Positions 18,973 through 27,315 of a DNA stretch of 64,000 nucleotides are shown one piece after another. Under the pieces are notes generated by a model. It had not been told where the DNA came from. It did not search any database and saw only the letters and a list, made by a program, of their open reading frames with translations. The stretch comes from Marinobacter guineae (GTDB lineage Bacteria > Pseudomonadota > Gammaproteobacteria > Pseudomonadales > Oleiphilaceae). The stretch lies in contig NZ_KZ319340.1 of the NCBI RefSeq assembly GCF_002744735.1, positions 310,001-374,000 of the forward strand, in the 5' to 3' direction. A program made the position numbers and the translations under genes. Position 1 is the stretch's first letter. Every line of letters begins with the position of its first letter.

Positions 18973-19308
18973 TTACCTCAACGCTTTTGTTGTTGTTTGC
19001 TTGCTCGCGAGGCCCGCCGCCGGTTGCGGCAGACACTCAATAATCAGGTCAGTCAGGGGATAGATCCGGCAAGCCAGCACTTCCCCCTGCTCGATGGCCT
19101 CGGGCGGAACGTGCGCCTTGCTCATCTTTCCGCACTCGAAATCGCCCTCGACCACCTTGATCTTGCAGTAGCCGCAGCCGCCGCCCCGGCAGCCCACGGG
19201 CACGCACTTGAAGCCCTGTTGTTCCATGGCTTTGAGAACACTCTGCCCGTCACCGCAGGCAAAGCTGTCCCCGGTTGTCCGGTTGGTTACCTGGAACCCT
19301 CTGCCCAT
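18973..19308 (-). CDS. dmpQ: Chloroplast-type [2Fe-2S] ferredoxin (operon 1)
   Basis: A 111-residue plant-type ferredoxin with Cys40, Cys45, Cys48 and Cys80. In known pathways this protein (XylT/DmpQ) re-reduces catechol 2,3-dioxygenase whose iron has been oxidised by substituted catechols. Lies directly upstream of dmpB, five bases apart, which fits that role. A second copy is at the far end of operon 2. Confidence 0.92.
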   Translation of the reverse strand: MGRGFQVTNRTTGDSFACGDGQSVLKAMEQQGFKCVPVGCRGGGCGYCKIKVVEGDFECGKMSKAHVPPEAIEQGEVLACRIYPLTDLIIECLPQPAAGLASKQTTTKALR

Positions 19309-19321
19309 GGTCTACCTCCGG

Positions 19322-20383
19322 TCAGATCTTCTTGAACAGGGCCGAGCGCTGCGTTTCTTCAGCACCGTCTGCCGCTGTCAGGAACTTCTCCATGAAAATG
19401 TCGCGCTCGAATAACCGCCCTTGCATCAGTGCGGTGATAGCCGCATCGATCATGGGAGGGGGGCCGCAAAGGTAAGCCTTGTTACCGGCGAATCGACCGT
19501 CGAAGTACTCTTTGGCCGCCTCATGGACATAACCACGGAAGCCCTGCCAGTCGGCGTCGTCCTCCGCCTGGCTCAGTGCCGGTACGTAGGTGAAGTTGTC
19601 GTGGTCCCGGTCAAGGGCTTCAAACAGCTCCCGGTTGTACAGCTCAGCCAGGTTACGGGCGCCCTGAAACAGCACAATCCTGCGATCATCGTTCTGCTCC
19701 AGCAGGTCCAGAATCATCGACTGAGGACTGGAAAGCCCGGATCCGCCGGCGATGAAAATCAGATCGCCGGGTTGGGAACTACGCACGAAGAACTGGCCAT
19801 AGGGGCCTGACAGGTTCAGTTCATCGCCGGCTTTCAGCTGTTCATGGATGTAGGTGGTCGCAGCACCGCCCTCAACCATGCGCACATGCAGTTCCACTTC
19901 GTCTGCCTTGCCAGGTGGATTGGCCAGAGAAAAAGCGCGGGCGCCATCCACACCGGGCAATTCGATGTTGATGTACTGGCCCGCCTGGAAGGTCATCGGC
20001 CGGTCCAGCTTCAGATGCAATCCCTTGATGGTTGGCGACAGCTCGACAATGTCGGTTACGGTGGCGGCATAGTCCTCAACCGGATAGCCCTCAAAATCCG
20101 GGTCCACATCAATGTCCGCTTCAATGGTGACATCGCTTTCAACCGTGGCGCAGCAGGCCAGAACCTTGCCCTCGTCACGTTCGATATCCATCAGGGCAAA
20201 GGGCGAGGCATCACCAATTTCAACATCACCCTCCAGTACCTGGACCTTGCAGGTCGCGCAGGTGCCATGGCCGCACGCAAAGGGCAGCCAGACACCCTGG
20301 CGAAGCGCCGCCTGAAGGATGGTCTGGCCATCTTCCACTTCGATCTGTTCGCCAATGGGCTCGATAGTAACGGTGTGACTCAT
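19322..20383 (-). CDS. dmpP: Phenol hydroxylase reductase component P5 (operon 1)
   Basis: Passes electrons from NADH through FAD and a [2Fe-2S] centre to the hydroxylase. 353 residues: N-terminal ferredoxin domain with Cys37, Cys42, Cys45 and Cys77, then a FAD domain (RAFSLAN) and an NAD domain (GGSGLSSP). Cytosolic. A 13-base gap to dmpQ. Full-length and intact. Confidence 0.95.
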   Translation of the reverse strand: MSHTVTIEPIGEQIEVEDGQTILQAALRQGVWLPFACGHGTCATCKVQVLEGDVEIGDASPFALMDIERDEGKVLACCATVESDVTIEADIDVDPDFEGYPVEDYAATVTDIVELSPTIKGLHLKLDRPMTFQAGQYINIELPGVDGARAFSLANPPGKADEVELHVRMVEGGAATTYIHEQLKAGDELNLSGPYGQFFVRSSQPGDLIFIAGGSGLSSPQSMILDLLEQNDDRRIVLFQGARNLAELYNRELFEALDRDHDNFTYVPALSQAEDDADWQGFRGYVHEAAKEYFDGRFAGNKAYLCGPPPMIDAAITALMQGRLFERDIFMEKFLTAADGAEETQRSALFKKI

Positions 20384-20393
20384 GGCGCTTACC

Positions 20394-20753
20394 TCAGGAT
20401 GCAGAGCCGGCGATGCCGTTCAGCTCAGGGGTGGTCACGGTCAGCATGCTCTTGTGATCGATACCGCTGTCCTTGAGCGAGGCCGACGCATCCGGGGTGA
20501 ACGGCTCACCATTCAATTGCCACTGTGCATCCAGGAAACTGGCTTTGTTCGCTTCCGGATGGGCCGCTACCGCCGGCTTCAGAACCTCTTCAATAAAGGC
20601 ACCGAAGGTCATGTCTGGCTGCACCAGAAAAGCGAACGGCGAGCAGTACATCAGGTGATGAGGCCAGTAGAGGTACAGCAGCTGCATGCCGTGGAAGTTC
20701 TCAACCTTGTCGCGGGGTTCAAACTTGTAATCGTATAAAGCGTTAACACTCAT
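20394..20753 (-). CDS. dmpO: Phenol hydroxylase P4 / small subunit (operon 1)
   Basis: Small gamma subunit of the (alpha-beta-gamma)2 oxygenase, about 119 residues, with no redox motif of its own. ATG 20753 is chosen for the AAGGTGA site upstream; ATG 20762 is possible. An ACAAAAACAACAA tract lies just 5' of the ribosome-binding site. The gene follows dmpN with a gap of about 65 bases. Confidence 0.92.
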   Translation of the reverse strand: MSVNALYDYKFEPRDKVENFHGMQLLYLYWPHHLMYCSPFAFLVQPDMTFGAFIEEVLKPAVAAHPEANKASFLDAQWQLNGEPFTPDASASLKDSGIDHKSMLTVTTPELNGIAGSAS

Positions 20754-20818
20754 AATGGTCACCTTGTTGTTTTTGTGGGTGAAACGCCCGGTGCAGGTAA
20801 CACCGGGCGCATCCCGGA

Positions 20819-22366
20819 TCAGGCTGCGTCTTTGTTGGCGTTTTCTGCCTTCTCATCAGTTGACTTGCCCTTGATCGACAGCCAGCGTTTGTGATCCGGA
20901 GACCCGATGTACTCGAAATTGTCCTCGCCGATGTTGATGTGGTAGTACTTCTGCACCACCGTCTCAACGTCTCCACCTTCACAGTTGCCCTGGTAGATCT
21001 GGTGTACCGGCAACCAGGCCTGCACATACTTTTCCGGCTCGTCCTTGAAGATGTCGCAGCAACCATCAGAGCAGAAGTGATAGCGCTCACCCTCGTGCTC
21101 GATCTGGCGGTGGCTGAGCATGGTCGGATCATCCTTTTCCGTGAAAATGGTCGGGATCTGGCAGACCTGACACAGCTGTGGCAGCGTGTTGTTGTAGAAG
21201 CGGCGACCTTCGGCATGCTCCTTCGCCCAGTGCTCGAAGCGCGGACGGTAGTATTTGTCGAAGGTGTCCGGGTACTTCTCGGACAGCCAGTCCAGCTCTT
21301 CCTTCTCCGGCATCCAGGTGTGGAAGTTGGTGGCATGACCATACTGGTAGAAGGTGGCCCAGGCCTGGTGGCTTACATGGTTCTTGGCATCGTTGGCGAT
21401 GTCCTGGTACTTTGGCGGGCGAATGCCATAGCGTTCCAGGTCCTTGAACAGGGCGCCGCCGTTCTGCTCGTAGTACACCTCCCAGGCCTCGGCCCAGGAC
21501 ATGACCCGATTAGGCAGCATGTAGTCCATCATCATGCCCACCAGGCTCAGCAGCCGGAAACCGCGCCAGAACCACTTGTCGATCCACTTCTGGACAATGG
21601 GCACGTTGTCTTCATGCTGTTCGAGGATGAACTTGATGACTTCAAGGCCAAGGGTCATGTGCCGTGCTTCATCAGACTGGGCCGAGAAGCCGAAGGTAAC
21701 GGTGGCCATGTCGCCGTTGTAGGCGGCGCCGGACATGAACGGAACAAACAAGAGGTTGGTCAACACATACTCGAAGGAGAATGAGATCGCCGTCAGGAAC
21801 TCAAACGGGCCAGCAGAGCGGGCATCGTCGAAGAAAGACTTGGGCACAGACAGGAACCACACCCGGTCGTGCATGTGTGCAGCATCATGCAGACCGTTGA
21901 AATGCTTGTTGTAGTGACTCATGGCGTGCTGTTGGGTCTGGGAATGACGCAGCTCGTCAATCGCCTGCATCTGGCAGGCCACCCGGGCACCGGCACCACT
22001 GAACTGACGTCCCACCTTCGCATAACCCTGGAAAGCAGCATGCTCCAGGGGAGACACACCACTCAGGAACAGCTTCAACGCGTTTACGTAACGGGCGTCT
22101 GAAATGTTCTGGTGGCCATTATTCTGGGCAAAGGCATCGAAAATGGCATACAGCTTTTTCTCTTTCTCGGCCTGGTATTTCCAGTAGGCGTCCATGGTCA
22201 GGCGGAACGGATCCTCCCACTGGGCCCAATCAGTAATCTTGATGCCCTCGAACCGCTCTTCCGGGTAGATATCTTCTTTTTTCTGATAGGTCGGCTCCCA
22301 GGACATGTCCCGGGTCAGATACTGGTACTTGTCTTTCAGATTCAATTTCTTGTTTTTAACAGCCAT
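20819..22366 (-). CDS. dmpN: Phenol hydroxylase oxygenase large subunit (operon 1)
   Basis: Di-iron alpha subunit that inserts oxygen into phenol to make catechol. From ATG 22366 (515 residues) the ligands are Glu108, Glu138 and His141 (DELRH), Glu199, and Glu233 and His236 (DEARH), the set known from bacterial multicomponent monooxygenases. Cys pairs near the C-terminus (CQVC, FCSDGCCDIF) fit the zinc site of this family. GGGAGAA precedes this ATG; the nine-residue longer frame overlaps dmpM and is less likely. Confidence 0.96.
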   Translation of the reverse strand: MAVKNKKLNLKDKYQYLTRDMSWEPTYQKKEDIYPEERFEGIKITDWAQWEDPFRLTMDAYWKYQAEKEKKLYAIFDAFAQNNGHQNISDARYVNALKLFLSGVSPLEHAAFQGYAKVGRQFSGAGARVACQMQAIDELRHSQTQQHAMSHYNKHFNGLHDAAHMHDRVWFLSVPKSFFDDARSAGPFEFLTAISFSFEYVLTNLLFVPFMSGAAYNGDMATVTFGFSAQSDEARHMTLGLEVIKFILEQHEDNVPIVQKWIDKWFWRGFRLLSLVGMMMDYMLPNRVMSWAEAWEVYYEQNGGALFKDLERYGIRPPKYQDIANDAKNHVSHQAWATFYQYGHATNFHTWMPEKEELDWLSEKYPDTFDKYYRPRFEHWAKEHAEGRRFYNNTLPQLCQVCQIPTIFTEKDDPTMLSHRQIEHEGERYHFCSDGCCDIFKDEPEKYVQAWLPVHQIYQGNCEGGDVETVVQKYYHINIGEDNFEYIGSPDHKRWLSIKGKSTDEKAENANKDAA

Positions 22367-22380
22367 GAAAGTTCTCCCGA

Positions 22381-22650
22381 TTATTTCCACTGAAGAATGA
22401 AGTGGTCATCGTCTTCGTCGACGTTGCCGCCGATACTGATCACATCAATGAGCATTTCCTGAACATCCCAGTCCCGGCCGAGCTTCTCTTCCATGGTTTC
22501 CCGATTGATCACCAGGCGCTTTTCTGCCTGGATCCGGATCATTGCCGGCTGGTGCTGCAATTCGGCTTCCGGGTTGTCTTCCATGATGGCTTCCGCCAGA
22601 TAGCGGGCGTTGTCGTTGTCCTGAAAAGCAATAAATACGAGCTGACTCAT
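22381..22650 (-). CDS. dmpM: Phenol hydroxylase effector/coupling protein (operon 1)
   Basis: Cofactor-free coupling protein, 89 residues, that binds the oxygenase and tunes di-iron chemistry. Starts MSQLVFIAFQDND, as in the family. ATG 22650 overlaps the dmpL stop (ATGA) and is preceded by AGGGAG within dmpL, so translation is coupled. No unusual residues. Confidence 0.94.
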   Translation of the reverse strand: MSQLVFIAFQDNDNARYLAEAIMEDNPEAELQHQPAMIRIQAEKRLVINRETMEEKLGRDWDVQEMLIDVISIGGNVDEDDDHFILQWK

Positions 22651-23648
22651 GCGGATACTCCCTGGCTTTGCAGGCTGCATTTCTTAAGGCGGGCGGCAAG
22701 TTCTGCGCGGGCTTCATCCAGTGCTTCAATGCCAACAGAGGCTTGTGCCAGTGGTTTGAGGGCGTCGTAGACCTGCGGCTCCCAGGTATCGATCCACTTC
22801 TGGAGCATTTCGCGGTTGGCGTCACTTTCACCGGCCACGACTTTCACCATGGCGTTGGTCCAGCGCAGCGACTCCTTGTACCAGTCACGCATGAATTCGG
22901 TGAGCATGGAGACATCTTCAGCACCCTGCCCTTCCAGCCATTGATCCATCTTGTCGTAGACCAGTGGGTACAAAATGCCATCCATAAGAATGTTCTGAAC
23001 GAGGGTCAGCTCAAACCAGTCATCAACAACCAGGGTGTCTTCGACCAGTTTGCGCATGGGCTGCCACAGATTGTCATCCATCCAGTAGCCCTTGGACTCG
23101 TCCAGACCCGCACCGGTATTGCCATCAATCATCAGTGCGATTCGTGACAGGTACTGGCCAATACCCAGACGATCCATTCCGGTGTAGATGTGCATCTGCG
23201 CTACGGTTGTAGCAGTGGCGTCGCCCGCAATTTTGCTGTTATTCATGTTGGCGCCGAGCTCAACGTGACGCAGGGGGACCAGCAGACGCAGCAGCTTTTT
23301 CCGGGTTTCTTCTGGAAGACGTGTCAGCAGGTTTCGCTTCTCGCAAAAACCGAAGCTGCTCTCCGTCGCTTCCTGCATCTTGGCCCGGTTGCCGACATAA
23401 GCGCCGTAATAGAACTGGCGCGGATCGGTAACGGCATACCAGTCCTCCATTCGGATAGCGGTGCGCGCGGGATCATTCAGGGTGTGCTCGGAATCCCACA
23501 TCGGGCGGTAATGGAAATTGGTCTTTGCCTCAATGTCGTAGCTGGCCTCCTGGTAACGGGTAGCCGGCTTGTCACCAAAGCGACGGGCGATGTGGCCATA
23601 GGTATGGCGGATGGGTTCCACCGAATTGGTTTTGATTTCGATACTCAT
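22647..23648 (-). CDS. dmpL: Phenol hydroxylase beta subunit (operon 1)
   Basis: Non-catalytic beta subunit of the hydroxylase, 333 residues, folded like the alpha subunit but without iron ligands. ATG 23648 is chosen: TAAGG is upstream and the longer frame from 23732 overlaps dmpK. An AACAACAAAA tract sits just 5' of the ribosome-binding site. Length is close to DmpL. Confidence 0.94.
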   Translation of the reverse strand: MSIEIKTNSVEPIRHTYGHIARRFGDKPATRYQEASYDIEAKTNFHYRPMWDSEHTLNDPARTAIRMEDWYAVTDPRQFYYGAYVGNRAKMQEATESSFGFCEKRNLLTRLPEETRKKLLRLLVPLRHVELGANMNNSKIAGDATATTVAQMHIYTGMDRLGIGQYLSRIALMIDGNTGAGLDESKGYWMDDNLWQPMRKLVEDTLVVDDWFELTLVQNILMDGILYPLVYDKMDQWLEGQGAEDVSMLTEFMRDWYKESLRWTNAMVKVVAGESDANREMLQKWIDTWEPQVYDALKPLAQASVGIEALDEARAELAARLKKCSLQSQGVSA

Positions 23649-23698
23649 ATCAACCTTACCGTTTTGTTGTTGTGAAACTGGACGTTGACGGATATTGC

Positions 23699-23959
23699 CT
23701 AGTAACGCTGCCCCCGCTCCCCGAACCGCCACTTGACCATGTCTTCATCAATTTTGCGGATCATGTCGGAGTCCATATGCACAACTTTGTTGTGCTTGCA
23801 GAAAATTTCGAAGGCTTCTCTCGGCAGGACGAGCTCGACGAACAGCTCCGGAAAGCCAATGGCGAAGTCGAATTCCACGAACCTGTCACCCGGCTCACTG
23901 CGTACCCGGATGTATCGGGTCAGCTCATCGAAGGTTTTGGCGTCAGTCTGGGTCGTCAT
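23699..23959 (-). CDS. dmpK: Phenol hydroxylase assembly/activation protein (operon 1)
   Basis: Small auxiliary protein of about 86 residues, needed in known systems for assembling the active oxygenase. Recognised by FDELTRYIRVRSEP and FVEFDFAIG, and by being first in the operon. ATG 23959 is preferred (GGGG six bases upstream, good family alignment); ATG 23971 is the alternative. The sigma-54 promoter lies about 40 bases upstream. Confidence 0.9.
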   Translation of the reverse strand: MTTQTDAKTFDELTRYIRVRSEPGDRFVEFDFAIGFPELFVELVLPREAFEIFCKHNKVVHMDSDMIRKIDEDMVKWRFGERGQRY

Positions 23960-23973
23960 TGGTTGCCCCATTG

Positions 23974-23985
23974 TGTTTGTTGTTG
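23974..23985 (-). promoter_or_regulatory. CCAACAACAAAC tract at the 5' end of the dmpK leader
   Basis: A-rich ANN-repeat tract between the sigma-54 promoter and the dmpK start. It resembles sites at which Hfq/Crc block translation in pseudomonads. Similar tracts precede many genes of both operons; see findings. Confidence 0.45.
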
Positions 23986-24000
23986 GCTGGAGGGGGGAGG

Positions 24001-24016
24001 AGCAACGGGTGTGCCA
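24001..24016 (-). promoter_or_regulatory. Sigma-54 promoter of operon 1
   Basis: Read on the minus strand: TGGCAC, five bases, TTGCT, an exact -24/-12 match. The GG and GC doublets are ten bases apart as required. Transcription would begin near 23990, just before dmpK. Activator is expected to be the adjacent XylR/DmpR-type protein. Confidence 0.85.
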
Positions 24017-24146
24017 AACTCAGAGGAGGGGCGAACAGAATGATCTCAGGCTGTTGTTTTCCAAGTATTTATTTTGTTCGCGGAAGGTGAAAAAAGTGAA
24101 GCATTCGAAAGAATATGCCAGCGCGAGGCCAGGCCTTTTTTACTAT

Positions 24147-24240
24147 TTGATCAACTTCCCAGGACTACCTCAGCAAATGCTCAGCTGCCATCAAACCGTC
24201 AGACCATTGGCCAGTTTTTCATCATTTGATTGATTTTTGA
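24147..24240. promoter_or_regulatory. Candidate upstream activator sites between operon 1 and its regulator
   Basis: The 385-base gap between dmpK and the regulator gene contains no gene. Besides the promoter it holds TTGATCAA at 24147-24154 and TTTGATTGATTTTTGA around 24225-24240. These resemble halves of the TTGATCAATTGATCAA site bound by XylR/DmpR proteins, at about 130 and 210 bases upstream of the -24 box, a workable enhancer distance. Binding is inferred. Confidence 0.5.
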
Positions 24241-24319
24241 CTTTCATCAGGTGTTATATAGAGCAGCAACTTTTGTTGCCTGTACCCTGAAATTTTATTC
24301 CGGGCGTACCCCACCCCAT

Positions 24320-24331
24320 ACAACAACAAAC
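24320..24331 (+). promoter_or_regulatory. ACAACAACAAAC tract in the regulator leader
   Basis: Lies 12 bases upstream of the ATG of the operon-1 regulator, overlapping where ribosomes load. It fits the AAnAAnAA motif of Hfq/Crc target sites; in Pseudomonas putida, mRNAs for aromatic regulators are repressed in this way. Presence of Crc in this genome is not shown by the window. Confidence 0.5.
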
Positions 24332-24343
24332 GGGGCTCCTGAC

Positions 24344-26050
24344 ATGGCAATCAGCTATAAGCCACAGCTGCAATACTTGGATTTTCAGGATCTTACGGAA
24401 CAGATTCGGTTTCAAAGCACGGAAGGCAAAATCTGGTTTGGCGAACAACGCATGCTCTTGATGCAGGTGTCTGCCATGGCAGCGTTTCGCCGGGAAATGG
24501 TCAACACCATCGGTATTGAGCGGGCAAAAGGTTTCTTCCTGCGGCTCGGCTACCAGTCCGGCCTGCGAGATGCCGAGCTTGCCCGCAAGCTCCGCCCTCA
24601 TTGCAGCGAGCTCGATATATTCCTGGCCGGGCCCCAGCTCCATTCTCTCAAGGGCATGGTGAAAGCCGTCCCCATCGAGATTGATATCGATCAGGAAACG
24701 GGTGGCTTTTACGGCGAACTGGACTGGATTGACTCCTTTGAGGTGGAGATCTGCCAGACGGAGCTTGGCCAGATGGACGAGCCCGCCTGCTGGTCCCTGC
24801 TGGGATACGCATGCGCTTATACGTCGTCGTTCATGGGACGACAGATCATCTTCAAGGAAGTTACCTGTCGCGGCTGCGGAGATGAGAAATGCCACATCGT
24901 GGGCAAACCGGCCGAAGAATGGGAAGACGCTGAAGAATTTATCCAGTATTTCAAAGCAGACCCTATGATCGAGGAGCTCTACGATCTGCAGTCGCAGGTA
25001 AGCTCACTCCGCAGCAGTCTTGAGAAGCAGCAGGGACAGTACTACGGGATTGGCCAGTCGGCGTCGTACAACAAGGTCTGCAAAATGATCGACAAGGCCG
25101 CACTGGGCAAAGTCTCCGTCCTCTTGCTGGGAGAGACCGGGGTGGGCAAGGAGGTTATTGCCCGTAGCGTTCATCTGCGCAGCGATCGGGCGGAACAACC
25201 CTTTGTTGCCGTCAACTGTGCGGCCATACCGCCAGATCTGATTGAAGCGGAACTGTTTGGCGTTGAGAAGGGTGCCTATACCGGCGCAAACCAGTCCCGG
25301 CCAGGGCGTTTCGAACGCGCCAATGGCGGCACCATTTTCCTCGACGAAGTGGTAGAACTGACACCTCGAGCTCAGGCAACCTTGCTGCGAGTACTTCAGG
25401 AAGGCGAACTGGAACGGGTTGGCGACAATCGCACGCGATCAGTGAACGTGCGGGTGATTGCCGCAACCAACGAAAGTCTTGCCGAGGCAGTCGAGACCGG
25501 CAAGTTCCGCGCTGACCTCTACTACCGGCTCAATGTCTTTCCGGTAAAGATTCCGCCATTGCGGGAGCGCCTCGAAGATCTGCCATTACTGGTTGAGCAT
25601 TTTCTTAACAAGTTCCACTCGGAATACAATAAACGGACCCTGGGGCTTTCAGACAAAGCCCTCGCCCTGTGCCTGAATTACCGCTGGCCAGGCAATATTC
25701 GGGAGCTTGAAAACGTAATCGAGCGGGGCGTAATCCTTACTGACAACAACGAATCCATCAGCCAGGACTCACTGTTCGCGGTGTTTCCGGATAACCATTC
25801 CGAAAAACCCCATGAGTTCGTTGATGACGAGGGGCATGTGGTGCAGGAGCACGCCTCGTCCAAAGCCAGCGGCTGGGCGGAGCAAATTCTCGGAAATTCG
25901 ATCAGCCTCGATGAAGTGGAAGAAACGCTTATGCGCAGGGCCATGGAGCAGGCCAGCCAGAACGTTTCCGGAGCAGCCCGAATACTGGGACTCACACGCC
26001 CGGCCCTTGCCTACAGGCTGAAAAAATCCGGCATTCTTTCCGAAACCTGA
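24344..26050 (+). CDS. dmpR: XylR/DmpR-type sigma-54 activator for operon 1
   Basis: Effector-responsive enhancer-binding protein, 568 residues from ATG 24344. Residues about 10-115 form the XylR_N effector domain, and 140-195 the V4R segment with CRGCGDEKC at 175-183. The AAA+ domain has Walker A GETGVGKE at 263-270 and Walker B IFLDE at 331-335. A Fis-type helix-turn-helix ends the protein. The sigma-54 contact loop reads GAYTGA (310-315), a Phe-to-Tyr variant. Divergent from operon 1, as in the classical dmp system. The 38-residue extension in the same frame (from 24230) looks untranslated. Confidence 0.93.
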   Translation: MAISYKPQLQYLDFQDLTEQIRFQSTEGKIWFGEQRMLLMQVSAMAAFRREMVNTIGIERAKGFFLRLGYQSGLRDAELARKLRPHCSELDIFLAGPQLHSLKGMVKAVPIEIDIDQETGGFYGELDWIDSFEVEICQTELGQMDEPACWSLLGYACAYTSSFMGRQIIFKEVTCRGCGDEKCHIVGKPAEEWEDAEEFIQYFKADPMIEELYDLQSQVSSLRSSLEKQQGQYYGIGQSASYNKVCKMIDKAALGKVSVLLLGETGVGKEVIARSVHLRSDRAEQPFVAVNCAAIPPDLIEAELFGVEKGAYTGANQSRPGRFERANGGTIFLDEVVELTPRAQATLLRVLQEGELERVGDNRTRSVNVRVIAATNESLAEAVETGKFRADLYYRLNVFPVKIPPLRERLEDLPLLVEHFLNKFHSEYNKRTLGLSDKALALCLNYRWPGNIRELENVIERGVILTDNNESISQDSLFAVFPDNHSEKPHEFVDDEGHVVQEHASSKASGWAEQILGNSISLDEVEETLMRRAMEQASQNVSGAARILGLTRPALAYRLKKSGILSET

Positions 26051-26068
26051 GAGGGGAAAACGGTAGTT

Positions 26069-26088
26069 CCGCAACACGGATGTTGCGG
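26069..26088 (+). terminator. Hairpin after the operon-1 regulator
   Basis: CCGCAACA, four bases, TGTTGCGG: a perfect eight-base-pair stem 18 bases after the stop. There is no strong T-run, so it could be a weak terminator or RNA end-stabilising structure. Confidence 0.5.
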
Positions 26089-26140
26089 TTGCCCCACTTC
26101 CGCCTTACGAAATAAGCAAACGACCTCCCCGCTTCACCAT

Positions 26141-26154
26141 TTGATTAAAATCAA
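26141..26154. promoter_or_regulatory. Palindrome TTGATTAAAATCAA, candidate XylR/DmpR-type site
   Basis: A perfect inverted repeat (TTGATT-AA-AATCAA) centred about 100 bases upstream of the -24 box at 26248. It resembles the TTGATC-type sites of XylR/DmpR activators and the TTGATCAA near operon 1. This links the transport module to the phenol regulator by inference. Confidence 0.55.
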
Positions 26155-26247
26155 CCTTTCCTATCGGCTGGATACAGCCAGCATCTGCCCCCAATGAAAA
26201 CCATTTAACCCACTATTTTCAGCAACTTGAAATCATTAATCGCGAGA

Positions 26248-26263
26248 TGGCATACCGGTTGCT
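26248..26263 (+). promoter_or_regulatory. Sigma-54 promoter of envelope module 1
   Basis: TGGCAT, ACCGG, TTGCT: matches TGGCAC-N5-TTGC with one change (C to T in the -24 box) and the exact GG-to-GC spacing. Start of transcription would be near 26275, before the YCF48-like gene. Confidence 0.75.
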
Positions 26264-26311
26264 CACTCACCGTCAGTCGCTTTTTCACAAAAACAAAGAC
26301 GGTGACAGAAA

Positions 26312-27304
26312 ATGCAAAATACCCCTCTGCGCTCATGGCGCACTGTCGGCATGGCTATCGCCATAGTCAGCACCTTCTCATTACTGCTTACAGGCTGCGA
26401 GGCCCCCCTGGACCTGGAAGCCGTGCGAAAGGTTTCCGAGCTCTCGTCCAAGCGTACGGATTTCTACCAGGCCATGGCCCGGAATCAGGAGGTCATTGTT
26501 GTTTCAGGTAACGATGGCGTTCTGCTTACCAGTGAAGACAACGGCACCACCTGGAATCGCCAGACACTGGATTCCACGGCCAGCTTTCTGGCTCTGGATG
26601 CCTGCCCTGACAACTCTTTTATCGCGCTGACGTTCAACAACCAGATCTGGCATGGCGATGCTCAGGCAAGAAACTGGCAACCGCATACCCTGCCAAGCCA
26701 GGAGCAAATGATGACAGCCGCTTGCGCCCCGGATGGCAGCTGGTGGACGGCCGGCAGTTTTACCACCATCCAGTACAGCACCAATAAAGGCGAGAGCTGG
26801 GATGAAAGCTCCCTCGACGAAGACGCCATCATCAACAACCTCCAGTTCCTTAATGAAGACCAGGCGATTGCCACCGGCGAGTACGGCATGATTCTTCGCA
26901 GTGACGATGGCGGCCTGAACTGGGATTACGCCGGCTACCTGCCAGAGGAGTTCTACGCCCATACCAGCTACTTCCGTTCCATGGACGAGGGTTGGGTCGG
27001 TGGCCTGAATGGCTTCATCTACCACACCACCGACGGCGGCCAGAGCTGGGAACAAATGCCAGCGGAAACCAATGCGCCAGTGTTCGGCTTCATTCCCGGA
27101 GATGCCACGCTCTACGCCCTTGCTGACAACGCCACCGTTCTTGAACTGCAGAGCAGCGCCTGGAAGAAAATCTCCGAATCCGACCAGCCCCTCTATCTGC
27201 GCACCGGCTTGTTACTCCCCGACCAGAAACTGCTGGTGGCCGGTGGCCGAGGCCTGCTTTTCAACCTTGAAATTCCGATGGCCCTCGCGGCCAGCAAAGA
27301 CTGA
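26312..27304 (+). CDS. YCF48-like beta-propeller lipoprotein (module 1)
   Basis: A 330-residue YCF48/BNR-repeat protein. The signal peptide ends in lipobox LTGC at 26-29, so it should be lipid-anchored at the membrane. Repeats of the kind TSEDNGTTWNRQ, STNKGESWDE, RSDDGGLNWDY and TTDGGQSWEQ mark the propeller blades. It precedes an MMPL transporter by 11 bases and heads the sigma-54 operon. A periplasmic assembly or adaptor partner for the transporter is a reasonable inference; no enzyme motif is seen. Confidence 0.85.
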   Translation: MQNTPLRSWRTVGMAIAIVSTFSLLLTGCEAPLDLEAVRKVSELSSKRTDFYQAMARNQEVIVVSGNDGVLLTSEDNGTTWNRQTLDSTASFLALDACPDNSFIALTFNNQIWHGDAQARNWQPHTLPSQEQMMTAACAPDGSWWTAGSFTTIQYSTNKGESWDESSLDEDAIINNLQFLNEDQAIATGEYGMILRSDDGGLNWDYAGYLPEEFYAHTSYFRSMDEGWVGGLNGFIYHTTDGGQSWEQMPAETNAPVFGFIPGDATLYALADNATVLELQSSAWKKISESDQPLYLRTGLLLPDQKLLVAGGRGLLFNLEIPMALAASKD

Positions 27305-27315
27305 GGATATCGACC

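Noticed and set aside
24230..24343. 38-residue N-terminal extension of the operon 1 regulator
   Set aside because: It covers the A-rich leader and candidate activator site, shows no family similarity and no ribosome-binding site; ATG 24344 fits XylR/DmpR proteins.
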